From a virus: DNA of 64,000 bases. Numbering within the stretch: position 1 is the stretch's first letter; every line of letters starts with the position of its first letter. Below are positions 44,856 through 52,853 of the stretch, one piece after another. The notes below the pieces were generated by a model that was not told the origin of the DNA, did no database searches, and saw nothing but the letters and a program-made list of their open reading frames with translations. The stretch lies in the IMG/VR virus record IMGVR_UViG_3300042453_001967, positions 1 to 64,000 of that record; one strand, 5' to 3'. A program made the translations under genes and the position numbers.

Positions 44856-47711
44856 TTAAACATTTTCGAAAGATGCACCTGTAGGTGTAATTATAAATTC
44901 CAAATCAATGAATTCCAATGAGCGGGTTGGTTTAATATATATTTTACCTCTCAAAGTGTTTGCATCAATATCCTCTGGGTCGTTTGATACTGTTACTCTG
45001 AATTCGTAAACACCTCTTTCTCTTTTTATCGATTCTAATATTGGATTAACTAATCTTAAGAACTCATTACGAACTTGTTCATCATTTTGTTCAAATAAAA
45101 GTCTAACCGCAACTGCTGATATTAATTTTCTCGTTCTCAACAAAAGTCTTCTTACGTTTATTCTATCCAAAGCGGATTCTCTAACTTGTAAAGTTTTGTT
45201 ACCCCAAATTATAGTACCTGTATCAGCAAAAGTTGCGATTGGATTAATTCTATTCTTATACAAATCATCTCTTTCATCCAATGTTAATTTCTTATATGCT
45301 TTAATTGAATTAACTAAACCTCTTGAATACCCGGCCACAGCAAACCATGGAAAAGAAACATTATCGGTTAACGCAATGTTCCTTAATACTTCACCTGTTG
45401 GTGGTAAAAACAATTGTGTTGCATTATCCACATCTCTCACTTGAATCCACGGCCAATATGTTGACGAATAGTTACTATCAATTGATACTAAATCCAATGA
45501 ATCAATAATTTCATCAGTTGTTGTTTGATTTGGACTTGATATTACGTATAAAGAGTCTGCTCTATCTTCTTCAACCATTTCAATTGCGTAAGCTGTCAAT
45601 GAACTGTGGTCAAAAAAGTTTATACCTGGTGTCGCAAATATATTGATATCAACCGCTTCTGGATTTGAAAAAGTGTCAATACCTTGTATGTATGAGTAAT
45701 AATCAGAATTTCCTGAAAGAGTACTAAATACACCCCCATTTGAAGTGTTACCACTTACATATGTTGGTTTACCAAAGATATAATTGTCACCATATGTTCT
45801 TACGTTTCTATAAATGTCCCACCCATCAAATCCACCACATACCGCTAATGTAAACTTTCTATAGTTAATATTTGTTAATTTATTGTTTGTTGCATCTGTT
45901 TGACCTTCTAAATCATATGGTGTTGTTAAATACGTCGTACCTGTCAAAGTTGAAGCGTTTGTTGATAAGTGAAATCCTTCAGTTGATGAAGTTGCATTTA
46001 TTCCTTTAAATTTAAATAAATCTCTATCAAATGTAACTTGACTAACTTGATTACCTAAACCGAAATATGTTCTTCTTAGTTTATCACCTGAAGATAAAAT
46101 AGGAGTACCATCTGATTCATAACCCATAATATCACCAGCATCGTAGAACTCCGTTTTGTACATAACAGAACCCAAAGTTTTTGAACCGAACGTACTATTT
46201 GATACGAACCCTTTAAATCCTGCGGGATATGCGTCTGATGGTGCACTACTACTCATCGATAACATAATATATCTTGAACGTAATTCATATTCTCCATCGG
46301 AGGTTCCAATCTTTCTTGCAACGTATCCAGGTAAATCTGGATTCATTGAACATCTTGAGAATTTTTCAAGTACAACAATGTTATCATCGGTATCATTAAA
46401 ATCCCTAACAATCAAATCAAATTCACCTGTTTCAATGTTAATGTTTATTATCGATATTTTTACTTCAAAATTAGCACTGTCTCCATCTGAAATAGTGATT
46501 ATGTCAAATAAATCAACAACTTCACCACCACGAACTTCTGAAACAATTGTTGGAGAAACAGGTGTGTCCCATTTTGTTCTAAAAGAATTTGTTTCACTTT
46601 CATAGATTTCTGTTAAACTTAAACCTCTGATATAACCTTGTTTGTAGGCCTCTAAAAGATAGTTAGGGTATGACTCGAAAACATAAATTGGAACATCACC
46701 TTTTAATCTATCATAAACGTCTGTACCAAATACTTTGGTTACGTATTTTGATGAAGTACTGTCCATACTACATGTAAAAGATTTTGCTCCACTTGTTGCA
46801 CCTGTTACATTTACAGTAAACTCAGATAAAGGATTTGATGTTAAACCAGTACCACTGATATTAAAATTGGAATCGGTAGTTACTTCAAGATTCAATGTTT
46901 GTCCAACATACGAACCTCTCGGTCTAAAAGATAAAATTATCTTTCCATCGTAGTCACTATTCAAAGTTGCGTTATAGGTATATCTTGTTACATCAAACCT
47001 TGAAGTACCACTATTGTAAACAAATAAGTATGAATAAACTTCGGTATTACCTGTGTTAACTAAAACGTTATACCACTCTTTATTATTGTTATTGTTTGCG
47101 TTATCTAAACCTGTCAAAGGAGAAACTTCCTCCAAAGAGGTGGTTAATGATGTTGTACCTGAAGATGGTACATTTCCCATAACAAACCATTGACCATGGT
47201 TTGAAGAAGTATTACCACTAAAATTAGATACAATATAATCGGTAATGTAATTTCCATCTACTGAAATTTTATCGGACAATTCCGAATATATTGTACTACC
47301 TGTAATTGTACTGGTAGTTGCGGACATGGTTAAACCAGATGTTGTTCCACTTAAAGTTCCCAAAGTAACACCACCAATAGTTTGTATTCCAAAACTTTTA
47401 CTTGGCATATATCCTGTTAAACCTAATATCCTTGTAACAAATAATTGGTTTGATTCTTCTAAGTATGATTTAGCAAAATATGGCAATTCAAATTTTGGGT
47501 TACCATTCCCATCTTTAAGTGGAGACGTTGTTCCAAAATAGGACTTAAACTCGTCGAAATCAGTTATTAAAATCGGCTCAAACGCAGGACCTTTTAAGGT
47601 CTCACCTACTAAACCAAGTGTACTTACACCCACACTTTGAGCTACAAAAGTTAAATCTTTTTCTGATGTGTATACACCAGGAGATACAAAAACTCTATTT
47701 GAATTTGCCAT
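44856..47711 (-). CDS. Tail sheath protein, T4 gp18-like
   Basis: The protein has 951 residues against 659 in T4, so it has large insertions. The N-terminus (VFVSPGVYTSEKDLTFVAQS, then SVGVSTLGLVGETLKGPAFE, then FDEFKSYFG) and C-terminus (GVYEFRVTVSNDPEDIDANT, LRGKIYIKPTRSLEFIDLEF) are the sheath signatures. These terminal parts form the handshake between sheath subunits. The middle (residues about 120-480) is Thr/Ser/Gly-rich and includes TSSGTTSLT-like stretches, probably surface domains on the sheath exterior. A late motif variant lies 40 nt upstream. Confidence 0.95.
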   Translation of the reverse strand: MANSNRVFVSPGVYTSEKDLTFVAQSVGVSTLGLVGETLKGPAFEPILITDFDEFKSYFGTTSPLKDGNGNPKFELPYFAKSYLEESNQLFVTRILGLTGYMPSKSFGIQTIGGVTLGTLSGTTSGLTMSATTSTITGSTIYSELSDKISVDGNYITDYIVSNFSGNTSSNHGQWFVMGNVPSSGTTSLTTSLEEVSPLTGLDNANNNNNKEWYNVLVNTGNTEVYSYLFVYNSGTSRFDVTRYTYNATLNSDYDGKIILSFRPRGSYVGQTLNLEVTTDSNFNISGTGLTSNPLSEFTVNVTGATSGAKSFTCSMDSTSSKYVTKVFGTDVYDRLKGDVPIYVFESYPNYLLEAYKQGYIRGLSLTEIYESETNSFRTKWDTPVSPTIVSEVRGGEVVDLFDIITISDGDSANFEVKISIININIETGEFDLIVRDFNDTDDNIVVLEKFSRCSMNPDLPGYVARKIGTSDGEYELRSRYIMLSMSSSAPSDAYPAGFKGFVSNSTFGSKTLGSVMYKTEFYDAGDIMGYESDGTPILSSGDKLRRTYFGLGNQVSQVTFDRDLFKFKGINATSSTEGFHLSTNASTLTGTTYLTTPYDLEGQTDATNNKLTNINYRKFTLAVCGGFDGWDIYRNVRTYGDNYIFGKPTYVSGNTSNGGVFSTLSGNSDYYSYIQGIDTFSNPEAVDINIFATPGINFFDHSSLTAYAIEMVEEDRADSLYVISSPNQTTTDEIIDSLDLVSIDSNYSSTYWPWIQVRDVDNATQLFLPPTGEVLRNIALTDNVSFPWFAVAGYSRGLVNSIKAYKKLTLDERDDLYKNRINPIATFADTGTIIWGNKTLQVRESALDRINVRRLLLRTRKLISAVAVRLLFEQNDEQVRNEFLRLVNPILESIKRERGVYEFRVTVSNDPEDIDANTLRGKIYIKPTRSLEFIDLEFIITPTGASFENV

Positions 47712-47750
47712 TTTTATATTGTTTGGTTATATTATTTTATTTCTTTTTAT

Positions 47751-47758
47751 AATAAATA
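47751..47758 (-). promoter_or_regulatory. Late-promoter-like motif TATTTATT, sheath gene
   Basis: The motif reads TATTTATT and ends about 39 nt before the sheath ATG at 47711. Confidence 0.4.
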
Positions 47759-47835
47759 TTATCACATTTACCAAAGATTCCCTTTATTTTATAAAAAAAA
47801 ATAGTTATATATATAAATTTATCTTTTTTTATCTA

Positions 47836-47843
47836 TATTTATC
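47836..47843 (+). promoter_or_regulatory. Late-promoter-like motif TATTTATC, small RHH gene
   Basis: The motif is a variant, TATTTATC, ending 3 nt before the ATG at 47847. Confidence 0.35.
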
Positions 47844-47846
47844 TTT

Positions 47847-48026
47847 ATGAAAGATAACACTTCTAAAAATATAAAAATAAGTGAATATCATCACAAAATA
47901 CTGAAAGAATATTGTGAAATTAACGGATTAAAAATTCACAAAGTAATTCAAAAAAGTATTGAAGAAATTTGTAAAAATAACACAAAACAAATACAACAAC
48001 AAAAAAGAGACATTTATGGGGATTAA
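47847..48026 (+). CDS. Ribbon-helix-helix-like small DNA-binding protein (59 aa)
   Basis: The reading frame starts at ATG 47847 and ends at TAA 48024-48026. The sequence NIKISEYHHKILKEYCEING, then LKIHKVIQKSIEEICKN, shows a short strand, a helix, a turn (NGLK) and a second helix, the ribbon-helix-helix arrangement. A Lys/Gln-rich tail follows. RHH proteins are dimeric DNA-binding regulators such as Arc. It converges on the gene at 48023 with a 4-bp overlap. It is small and the family call is by pattern, but codon use and coding length look real. Confidence 0.6.
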   Translation: MKDNTSKNIKISEYHHKILKEYCEINGLKIHKVIQKSIEEICKNNTKQIQQQKRDIYGD

Positions 48027-49117
48027 GTTAGTTCATATGAATATGAATACTTTGATTTACCAATTGAATTAATGGTAACCCCTGAAAATGTATTATTACC
48101 TGTAATATTTGAATAATTTTCATTAATTGTGTATTGTGTTGTTCCCGATGTTTGATTTGTGTCAATAAACAATCTTACGGTTTGATTTATTGAATCACCT
48201 GTTATAGTGTTAATTACATCATTAAAAACAATCTCTATTGTTTTATCTACTTTATATTGTGAGGTTGCGGTATAAGTGGCAATAACTGAACCACTACTAT
48301 ATGAAGAATTTAAAGTTATTAAATTACTTTTATTACTACTTTTTAATTTTCTACTATCAACTTCACTCATCAATATTGCTCTTGAAATCGCTGGTGAAAC
48401 TTCAAACTCTTCTTCATCAATCAAAAACCCTAACATCGTAAAAGAATAATTTTGAACATAGAATCTTCTACCATCCATTGTATCCATTGCGGTGTTATCG
48501 TTTTCTATTCTATCTAAAATTATTGGTATATAATGTCCTTTAATTTTAGTATAGGCTTGTCTTGATGAAAATTTTTGTAAAACTTTTTTATTGAAAGTGT
48601 TAATATCTCTAAATTTTGTACAAACAATTGTTACATCAAATCCAATGTCAACAGGTACAGGTTGAGGTATCTTATACACATCGGCACCCATTTGATTCCC
48701 ATCCCAAGTTGGTACCGAGGCATAGAAAAAATCTCTTCTATCGGGTATGGTTCTTTGAATTGATGGATTAGTACCCAATTGAACATCAGGTTTTCTGACA
48801 ACCGCAATAAATGGTAATTTTATATTACCATCTTCATCTGAAAAGTTCCAATTATTTTTAAATTCTGACCATCTTTGAATCGTTAGTATTTTTGGTATTA
48901 TAGGTAACTCTTCACCATCAGACATTATTTTAAAATTTTCTTTTACAAATTCAAGCATACCCAAATCCATGTCATCATGCATAATTGAATCAGGTAAAAA
49001 AGTATCTGATTTTGTTATTTCTTCTAACAATTCTTTTCTTCTACCAATAACGGCATTGTCTGTATTTTGACTAACACCAAAAACTTTTATATCTGTTTTT
49101 CTTTTAGGTAATCCCAT
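48023..49117 (-). CDS. Putative tail terminator/neck protein
   Basis: The protein has 364 residues. The middle contains PKILTIQRWSEFKNNWNFSD, then KIPQPVPVDIGFDVTIVCTK, then FRDINTFNKKVLQKFSSRQA, typical of head-tail joining proteins that cap the tail tube (gp15-like in form). Residues about 260-364 are a separate Thr/Ser/Asn-rich beta domain (TLNSSYSSGSVIATYTATSQ, ending in KSKYSYSYELT), probably surface exposed. It follows the smaller neck candidate by 2 bp on the same strand. The exact equivalence to a T4 gene is not certain. Confidence 0.55.
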   Translation of the reverse strand: MGLPKRKTDIKVFGVSQNTDNAVIGRRKELLEEITKSDTFLPDSIMHDDMDLGMLEFVKENFKIMSDGEELPIIPKILTIQRWSEFKNNWNFSDEDGNIKLPFIAVVRKPDVQLGTNPSIQRTIPDRRDFFYASVPTWDGNQMGADVYKIPQPVPVDIGFDVTIVCTKFRDINTFNKKVLQKFSSRQAYTKIKGHYIPIILDRIENDNTAMDTMDGRRFYVQNYSFTMLGFLIDEEEFEVSPAISRAILMSEVDSRKLKSSNKSNLITLNSSYSSGSVIATYTATSQYKVDKTIEIVFNDVINTITGDSINQTVRLFIDTNQTSGTTQYTINENYSNITGNNTFSGVTINSIGKSKYSYSYELT

Positions 49118-49119
49118 AA

Positions 49120-49632
49120 TTAAATTCCTCTAAATTCAAATTCTTGTGCTGGTACGCAAAGAATAGTTCTATAATATGGTTTAAAACCAAACATATTATG
49201 TTTATTGTCTGATACAACTTTACCATCATTTGTAACAGTATAGTATCTAATTTTTTCTTCAGATTCAGGATACCCAATAAAGTCACCATATTTGATATCT
49301 ATCTGCATTTCTTCTAAATGTTTTAAATAGACAGATACCGACATATTTCCCGGTTCCAAATATCTGTTTACTCCTTTTGTATAACTATTGTTTTTTGGTT
49401 CTTCTATTTTTACCAAACCATAAAATTCAACAGGTGGGTAAAATTTTATCCCATCTTTACCCACTTCACCATATACGTTATCGGTATCCGTTTTTTGTCT
49501 ATCAACTCTAAAAAGAACCAATCTCATACCTAAATCACCGTGTAGATACTCTTCACCCAATTGAACATTTAAATCCATATCTGTTTGGGAAAAAAATTTT
49601 GAAATTCTTGTAATGGGTAATTTGTTTTTCAT
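49120..49632 (-). CDS. Putative neck/head-completion protein
   Basis: The protein has 170 residues. MRLVLFRVDRQKTDTDNVYG, then EVGKDGIKFYPPVEFYGLVK, then NRYLEPGNMSVSVYLKHLEE, recall a neck or connector protein with several beta strands. It has no membrane segment or catalytic motif. It lies at the start of a two-gene minus-strand unit next to the divergent helicase gene. A TATTTATT motif is 4 nt upstream of the ATG. Confidence 0.55.
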   Translation of the reverse strand: MKNKLPITRISKFFSQTDMDLNVQLGEEYLHGDLGMRLVLFRVDRQKTDTDNVYGEVGKDGIKFYPPVEFYGLVKIEEPKNNSYTKGVNRYLEPGNMSVSVYLKHLEEMQIDIKYGDFIGYPESEEKIRYYTVTNDGKVVSDNKHNMFGFKPYYRTILCVPAQEFEFRGI

Positions 49633-49636
49633 ATAT

Positions 49637-49644
49637 AATAAATA
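49637..49644 (-). promoter_or_regulatory. Late-promoter-like motif TATTTATT
   Basis: The motif reads TATTTATT in the neck-gene direction, 4 nt before its ATG at 49632. Confidence 0.4.
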
Positions 49645-49661
49645 GTTTATATTATCAATCT

Positions 49662-49679
49662 TATTTATTATTATTTATT
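49662..49679 (+). promoter_or_regulatory. Two tandem late-type motifs TATTTATT before the SNF2 helicase
   Basis: TATTTATT occurs at 49662-49669 and 49672-49679, ending 4 nt before the ATG at 49684. Confidence 0.4.
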
Positions 49680-49683
49680 AAAG

Positions 49684-51438
49684 ATGCTTGATAAAGTACC
49701 GGAAATTGTTGCAAAAAATATTTTAGAGACCTACGAGGGTTACAATAACCAAATGCTCGATTGGAAAAAAAAATTTGAAACAAATAAAAGTTTTAAATTA
49801 ACAAGACCTCAATCTGAATATGTTATCAAATATCATGAAGTTGTACCTAAAGTAGCAAGAAAAAATATTGTTATAGTTGAGAACTTTGGAGAAAAACTAA
49901 AAGAAACAAAGGAATTAGATTTTGTTCCCGAAAAAATATGGTGTGAAAAATTATTGTGTGAAACAGATAAGGCGTACCATATATGGGGTAAGATTTATGA
50001 AAACCAAAAAAATCATGCGATGTGGATTCCAAAATCAGCAATTATACAAGAAGAAAAAAAATTAAATAGAGAAATAGATTATTCCCCATATGATAATAGA
50101 CCACCATTACCTCATCAAAAAATAGCTATTGAAAAATTACTATCGAACGATAGATTTATATTAGCAGATGATATGGGTTTGGGTAAAACGACATCAACAA
50201 TAATTGCTTCATTAGAAAGTCAATCAAAAAAAATTCTTATAATATGTCCAGCCTCTTTAAAAATAAATTGGCAAAGAGAAATTGAAATTTATTCAAACAA
50301 AAAAACTCTAATTGTGGAAGGAGGTAAATGGGGTTCAACATTTGATTATTACATAATAAATTATGACATTATAAAAAATTATCACACAATTGGTGAACCC
50401 GAAATTGGTGAACAAAAAAACACACAGATTTCAGATACTAATTTTGACCTAGCAATAGTTGATGAGGCCCATTATATTTCAAATACAACAGCACAAAGAA
50501 CAAAGTTAATAAATGATATCTTATCAAAGATACCTAAAGTTTGGTTACTTACAGGTACACCTATGACATCGAGACCGATAAATTATTTTAACCTATTAAG
50601 AATTGTAAATTCAAATGTGACTTTGGATTGGTCTTCATATGTTAGAAGATATTGTGGTGGGTATCAGTTTACAGTAAACGGTAGAAAAATTTGGAATACA
50701 GGTGGAGCAACAAATTTAGATGAATTAAGATTAAAAACAAAAAACACTATATTACGAAGATTAAAAACAGATATTTTAGATTTACCAGATAAAATAATTA
50801 GTCCTGTATTTTTAACCTTATCAAGTACTGAATATGATAGTGGATTGGAAGAGTTTATTCAAATCGCTCAAGAAAACAAAAATAAAGAGTCGTTATCTGT
50901 GACAATTAACAGGTTAATGAAAATTAGAAAAATAATTTCAGAACAAAAAGTAGATTATACTTGTGAGATAATTGATAGGTGTTTGGAGCAAGGAAAAAAA
51001 ATTATTGTTTTTACTAATTTTACAATGGCATTGGATATGTTACATGAAAAATATAAAAAAAATTCGGTTGTCTTAGATGGTAGAATGTCTAAAGAAAAAA
51101 GACAAAAATCCGTTGATAGATTTCAAACCGAAGATAAAATAAAAATTTTCATATCAAATATTGTTGCTGGTGGTGTTGGTATTACCCTAACAGAAGCCGA
51201 AGTTGTTATCATGAACGATTTATCTTTCGTTCCCGCACATCACAGTCAGGCGGAAGATAGGGCATTTAGATATGGTCAGAAAAAAAACGTAGTTGTCTAC
51301 TATCCAATTTTTGAAAACACAATAGAAAAAATAGTTTATAATATTTTGCAAAAAAAGAAAAATATAATAGACCAAGTTATGGGTGACGGTGATTTTGGTG
51401 AAAACTTCGCACAATCACTTCTCAAACAAATTATTTAA
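49684..51438 (+). CDS. SNF2/superfamily-2 helicase, UvsW/HARP-like
   Basis: The protein has 584 residues with the full SF2 set: Q-like PHQKIAIEKLL, motif I ADDMGLGKTT (K168), motif Ia ICPASLKINWQ, motif II DEAH (260-263), motif III LLTGTPMTSR, motif V VAGGVGITLTEAEVVIMNDL and motif VI QAEDRAFRYGQ. The arrangement matches SNF2/SMARCAL1-type fork-remodelling enzymes. In T4, UvsW handles recombination intermediates and replication restart. It is transcribed in the opposite direction to its neighbours. Its end overlaps the small minus-strand gene by 24 bp. Confidence 0.9.
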   Translation: MLDKVPEIVAKNILETYEGYNNQMLDWKKKFETNKSFKLTRPQSEYVIKYHEVVPKVARKNIVIVENFGEKLKETKELDFVPEKIWCEKLLCETDKAYHIWGKIYENQKNHAMWIPKSAIIQEEKKLNREIDYSPYDNRPPLPHQKIAIEKLLSNDRFILADDMGLGKTTSTIIASLESQSKKILIICPASLKINWQREIEIYSNKKTLIVEGGKWGSTFDYYIINYDIIKNYHTIGEPEIGEQKNTQISDTNFDLAIVDEAHYISNTTAQRTKLINDILSKIPKVWLLTGTPMTSRPINYFNLLRIVNSNVTLDWSSYVRRYCGGYQFTVNGRKIWNTGGATNLDELRLKTKNTILRRLKTDILDLPDKIISPVFLTLSSTEYDSGLEEFIQIAQENKNKESLSVTINRLMKIRKIISEQKVDYTCEIIDRCLEQGKKIIVFTNFTMALDMLHEKYKKNSVVLDGRMSKEKRQKSVDRFQTEDKIKIFISNIVAGGVGITLTEAEVVIMNDLSFVPAHHSQAEDRAFRYGQKKNVVVYYPIFENTIEKIVYNILQKKKNIIDQVMGDGDFGENFAQSLLKQII

Positions 51439-51693
51439 TTCTTTTTTTATTTTTTCTTTTTCATCCATATCCACAATATTATTATCAATAATTTTATTCC
51501 AAACACTGTAAATCATTTGCGGTTTGAATTCATCATCTTTTTTTGATAAACTCGCAGTGAGTTTATTTTCATTAGAATTATATTTTATTTTACTTTTTTC
51601 ACTAATTTCTAAAACAAAATCAATGTTTTTTTTTGTACAAAAAAGAAAAAACTCATAAAATATTTTAGAATTAAATATATTATTGTTAGACAT
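51415..51693 (-). CDS. Small lysine-rich unknown protein
   Basis: The protein has 92 residues, starting MSNNNIFNSKIFYEFFLFCT. It is Lys/Glu-rich with a short hydrophobic N-terminal part. No motif is recognised. It runs tail-to-tail with the SNF2 helicase gene with a 24-bp overlap and diverges from the connector gene across 41 bp. Confidence 0.5.
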   Translation of the reverse strand: MSNNNIFNSKIFYEFFLFCTKKNIDFVLEISEKSKIKYNSNENKLTASLSKKDDEFKPQMIYSVWNKIIDNNIVDMDEKEKIKKELNNLFEK

Positions 51694-51712
51694 AGTGTAC
51701 TGAATATACGAG

Positions 51713-51720
51713 TATTTATA
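51713..51720 (+). promoter_or_regulatory. Late-promoter-like motif TATTTATA, connector gene
   Basis: The motif reads TATTTATA and ends 14 nt before the ATG at 51735. Confidence 0.42.
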
Positions 51721-51734
51721 AATAAAGTAAATTC

Positions 51735-52853
51735 ATGAGTATAACAATAATTTCAAATACCGAAAAACAAAAACTATATACACAAGTTTTTCATTTATTA
51801 GGTTTACCTGTTAGAGGTGTCGAATTAACCGAAGAACAAATGGACACCTTTTTAGAGTTATCGGTATCAGAGTATGAACAGTATGTTAATGATTGGTTAA
51901 TCGAATCTCAATGGTCGGCATTAGTTGGTTTAGATGTGGATACACAATCCTTAACAAGAGCATTCACAACAAGAAGTTTGGATTATGAAACACAATATAG
52001 TCACTCGTACTCTAAGATTGTTGGATTACAAGCCGGTGGTGATAGTGAACTGAAAAAAGACTATATAACGTTGTCAGCCAACACCCAAACCTATGTAATT
52101 CCTGCTGGTAGAGAAATAAACGAATTATTATGGTTTACCAGAGCAGAATTAACTGATTCTATTGTTGACCCATTTTTGGGTGGGTTTGGTGGATTAGGTG
52201 GTGTTGCTTTTGGGGGTGTCGGTGGTTTTGCTCAACAAGGTGCATCGGGGTCATATTTCTTGTTACCAGCATACGACCTTTTATTGAGAATGCAGGACAG
52301 AAATTTAAAAAATAGACTTATAGGTGGTGAACTCACATATCGAATAACAGCAGGTCCAAATGGTACTAAAATAGTTCATTTATCAAACGTACCTGGTGGT
52401 AGATTCGATTTTGGTTCGATACAAAATAATAGAAGTAGAGTTTGGTATTGGTACTATGACACCACATCAAGTGACACTTGTTTAGATAAAAACAGTGGTA
52501 TCGTTAAATTACCATCAGATGTGGAGGTTGAAGAATTAACATGGGATATGTTAAATAAACCCGCACAAAATTGGGTTAGAAAGTATCTTATTGCCTATTC
52601 AAAAGAAGGATTAGGTAGAATATGGGGTAAATTTTCAGGTGATTTACAAGTACCTGATAGTACAATAAAATTAGACTATAGTACATTGTTGACCGAAGGT
52701 AAAGACGAAAAATTAAAACTAATTGAAGAATTAATGAATCGTTTAGAAAGACTTAGACCAGATAAATTATTGGAGCGAAAGGGAGCAGAAGCTGAAAATT
52801 TAAACAAGGCTCTTAAATATAGACCTTTCCAATCACCATATAACGTAATTTAA
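51735..52853 (+). CDS. Putative head-tail connector/neck protein (gp13-like)
   Basis: The protein has 372 residues. The N-terminus LYTQVFHLLGLPVRGVELTE, then EQMDTFLELSVSEYEQYVND, fits connector proteins with an early helix followed by LGxP...VELT. The middle has a glycine-rich insert (GGFGGLGGVAFGGVGGFAQQ) and the C-terminus has WVRKYLIAYSKEGLGRIWGK, then LKLIEELMNRLERLRPDKLL. It is likely the protein that joins head and tail. It converges on the DNA polymerase gene with a 4-bp overlap. Equivalence to gp13 is by pattern only. Confidence 0.6.
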   Translation: MSITIISNTEKQKLYTQVFHLLGLPVRGVELTEEQMDTFLELSVSEYEQYVNDWLIESQWSALVGLDVDTQSLTRAFTTRSLDYETQYSHSYSKIVGLQAGGDSELKKDYITLSANTQTYVIPAGREINELLWFTRAELTDSIVDPFLGGFGGLGGVAFGGVGGFAQQGASGSYFLLPAYDLLLRMQDRNLKNRLIGGELTYRITAGPNGTKIVHLSNVPGGRFDFGSIQNNRSRVWYWYYDTTSSDTCLDKNSGIVKLPSDVEVEELTWDMLNKPAQNWVRKYLIAYSKEGLGRIWGKFSGDLQVPDSTIKLDYSTLLTEGKDEKLKLIEELMNRLERLRPDKLLERKGAEAENLNKALKYRPFQSPYNVI

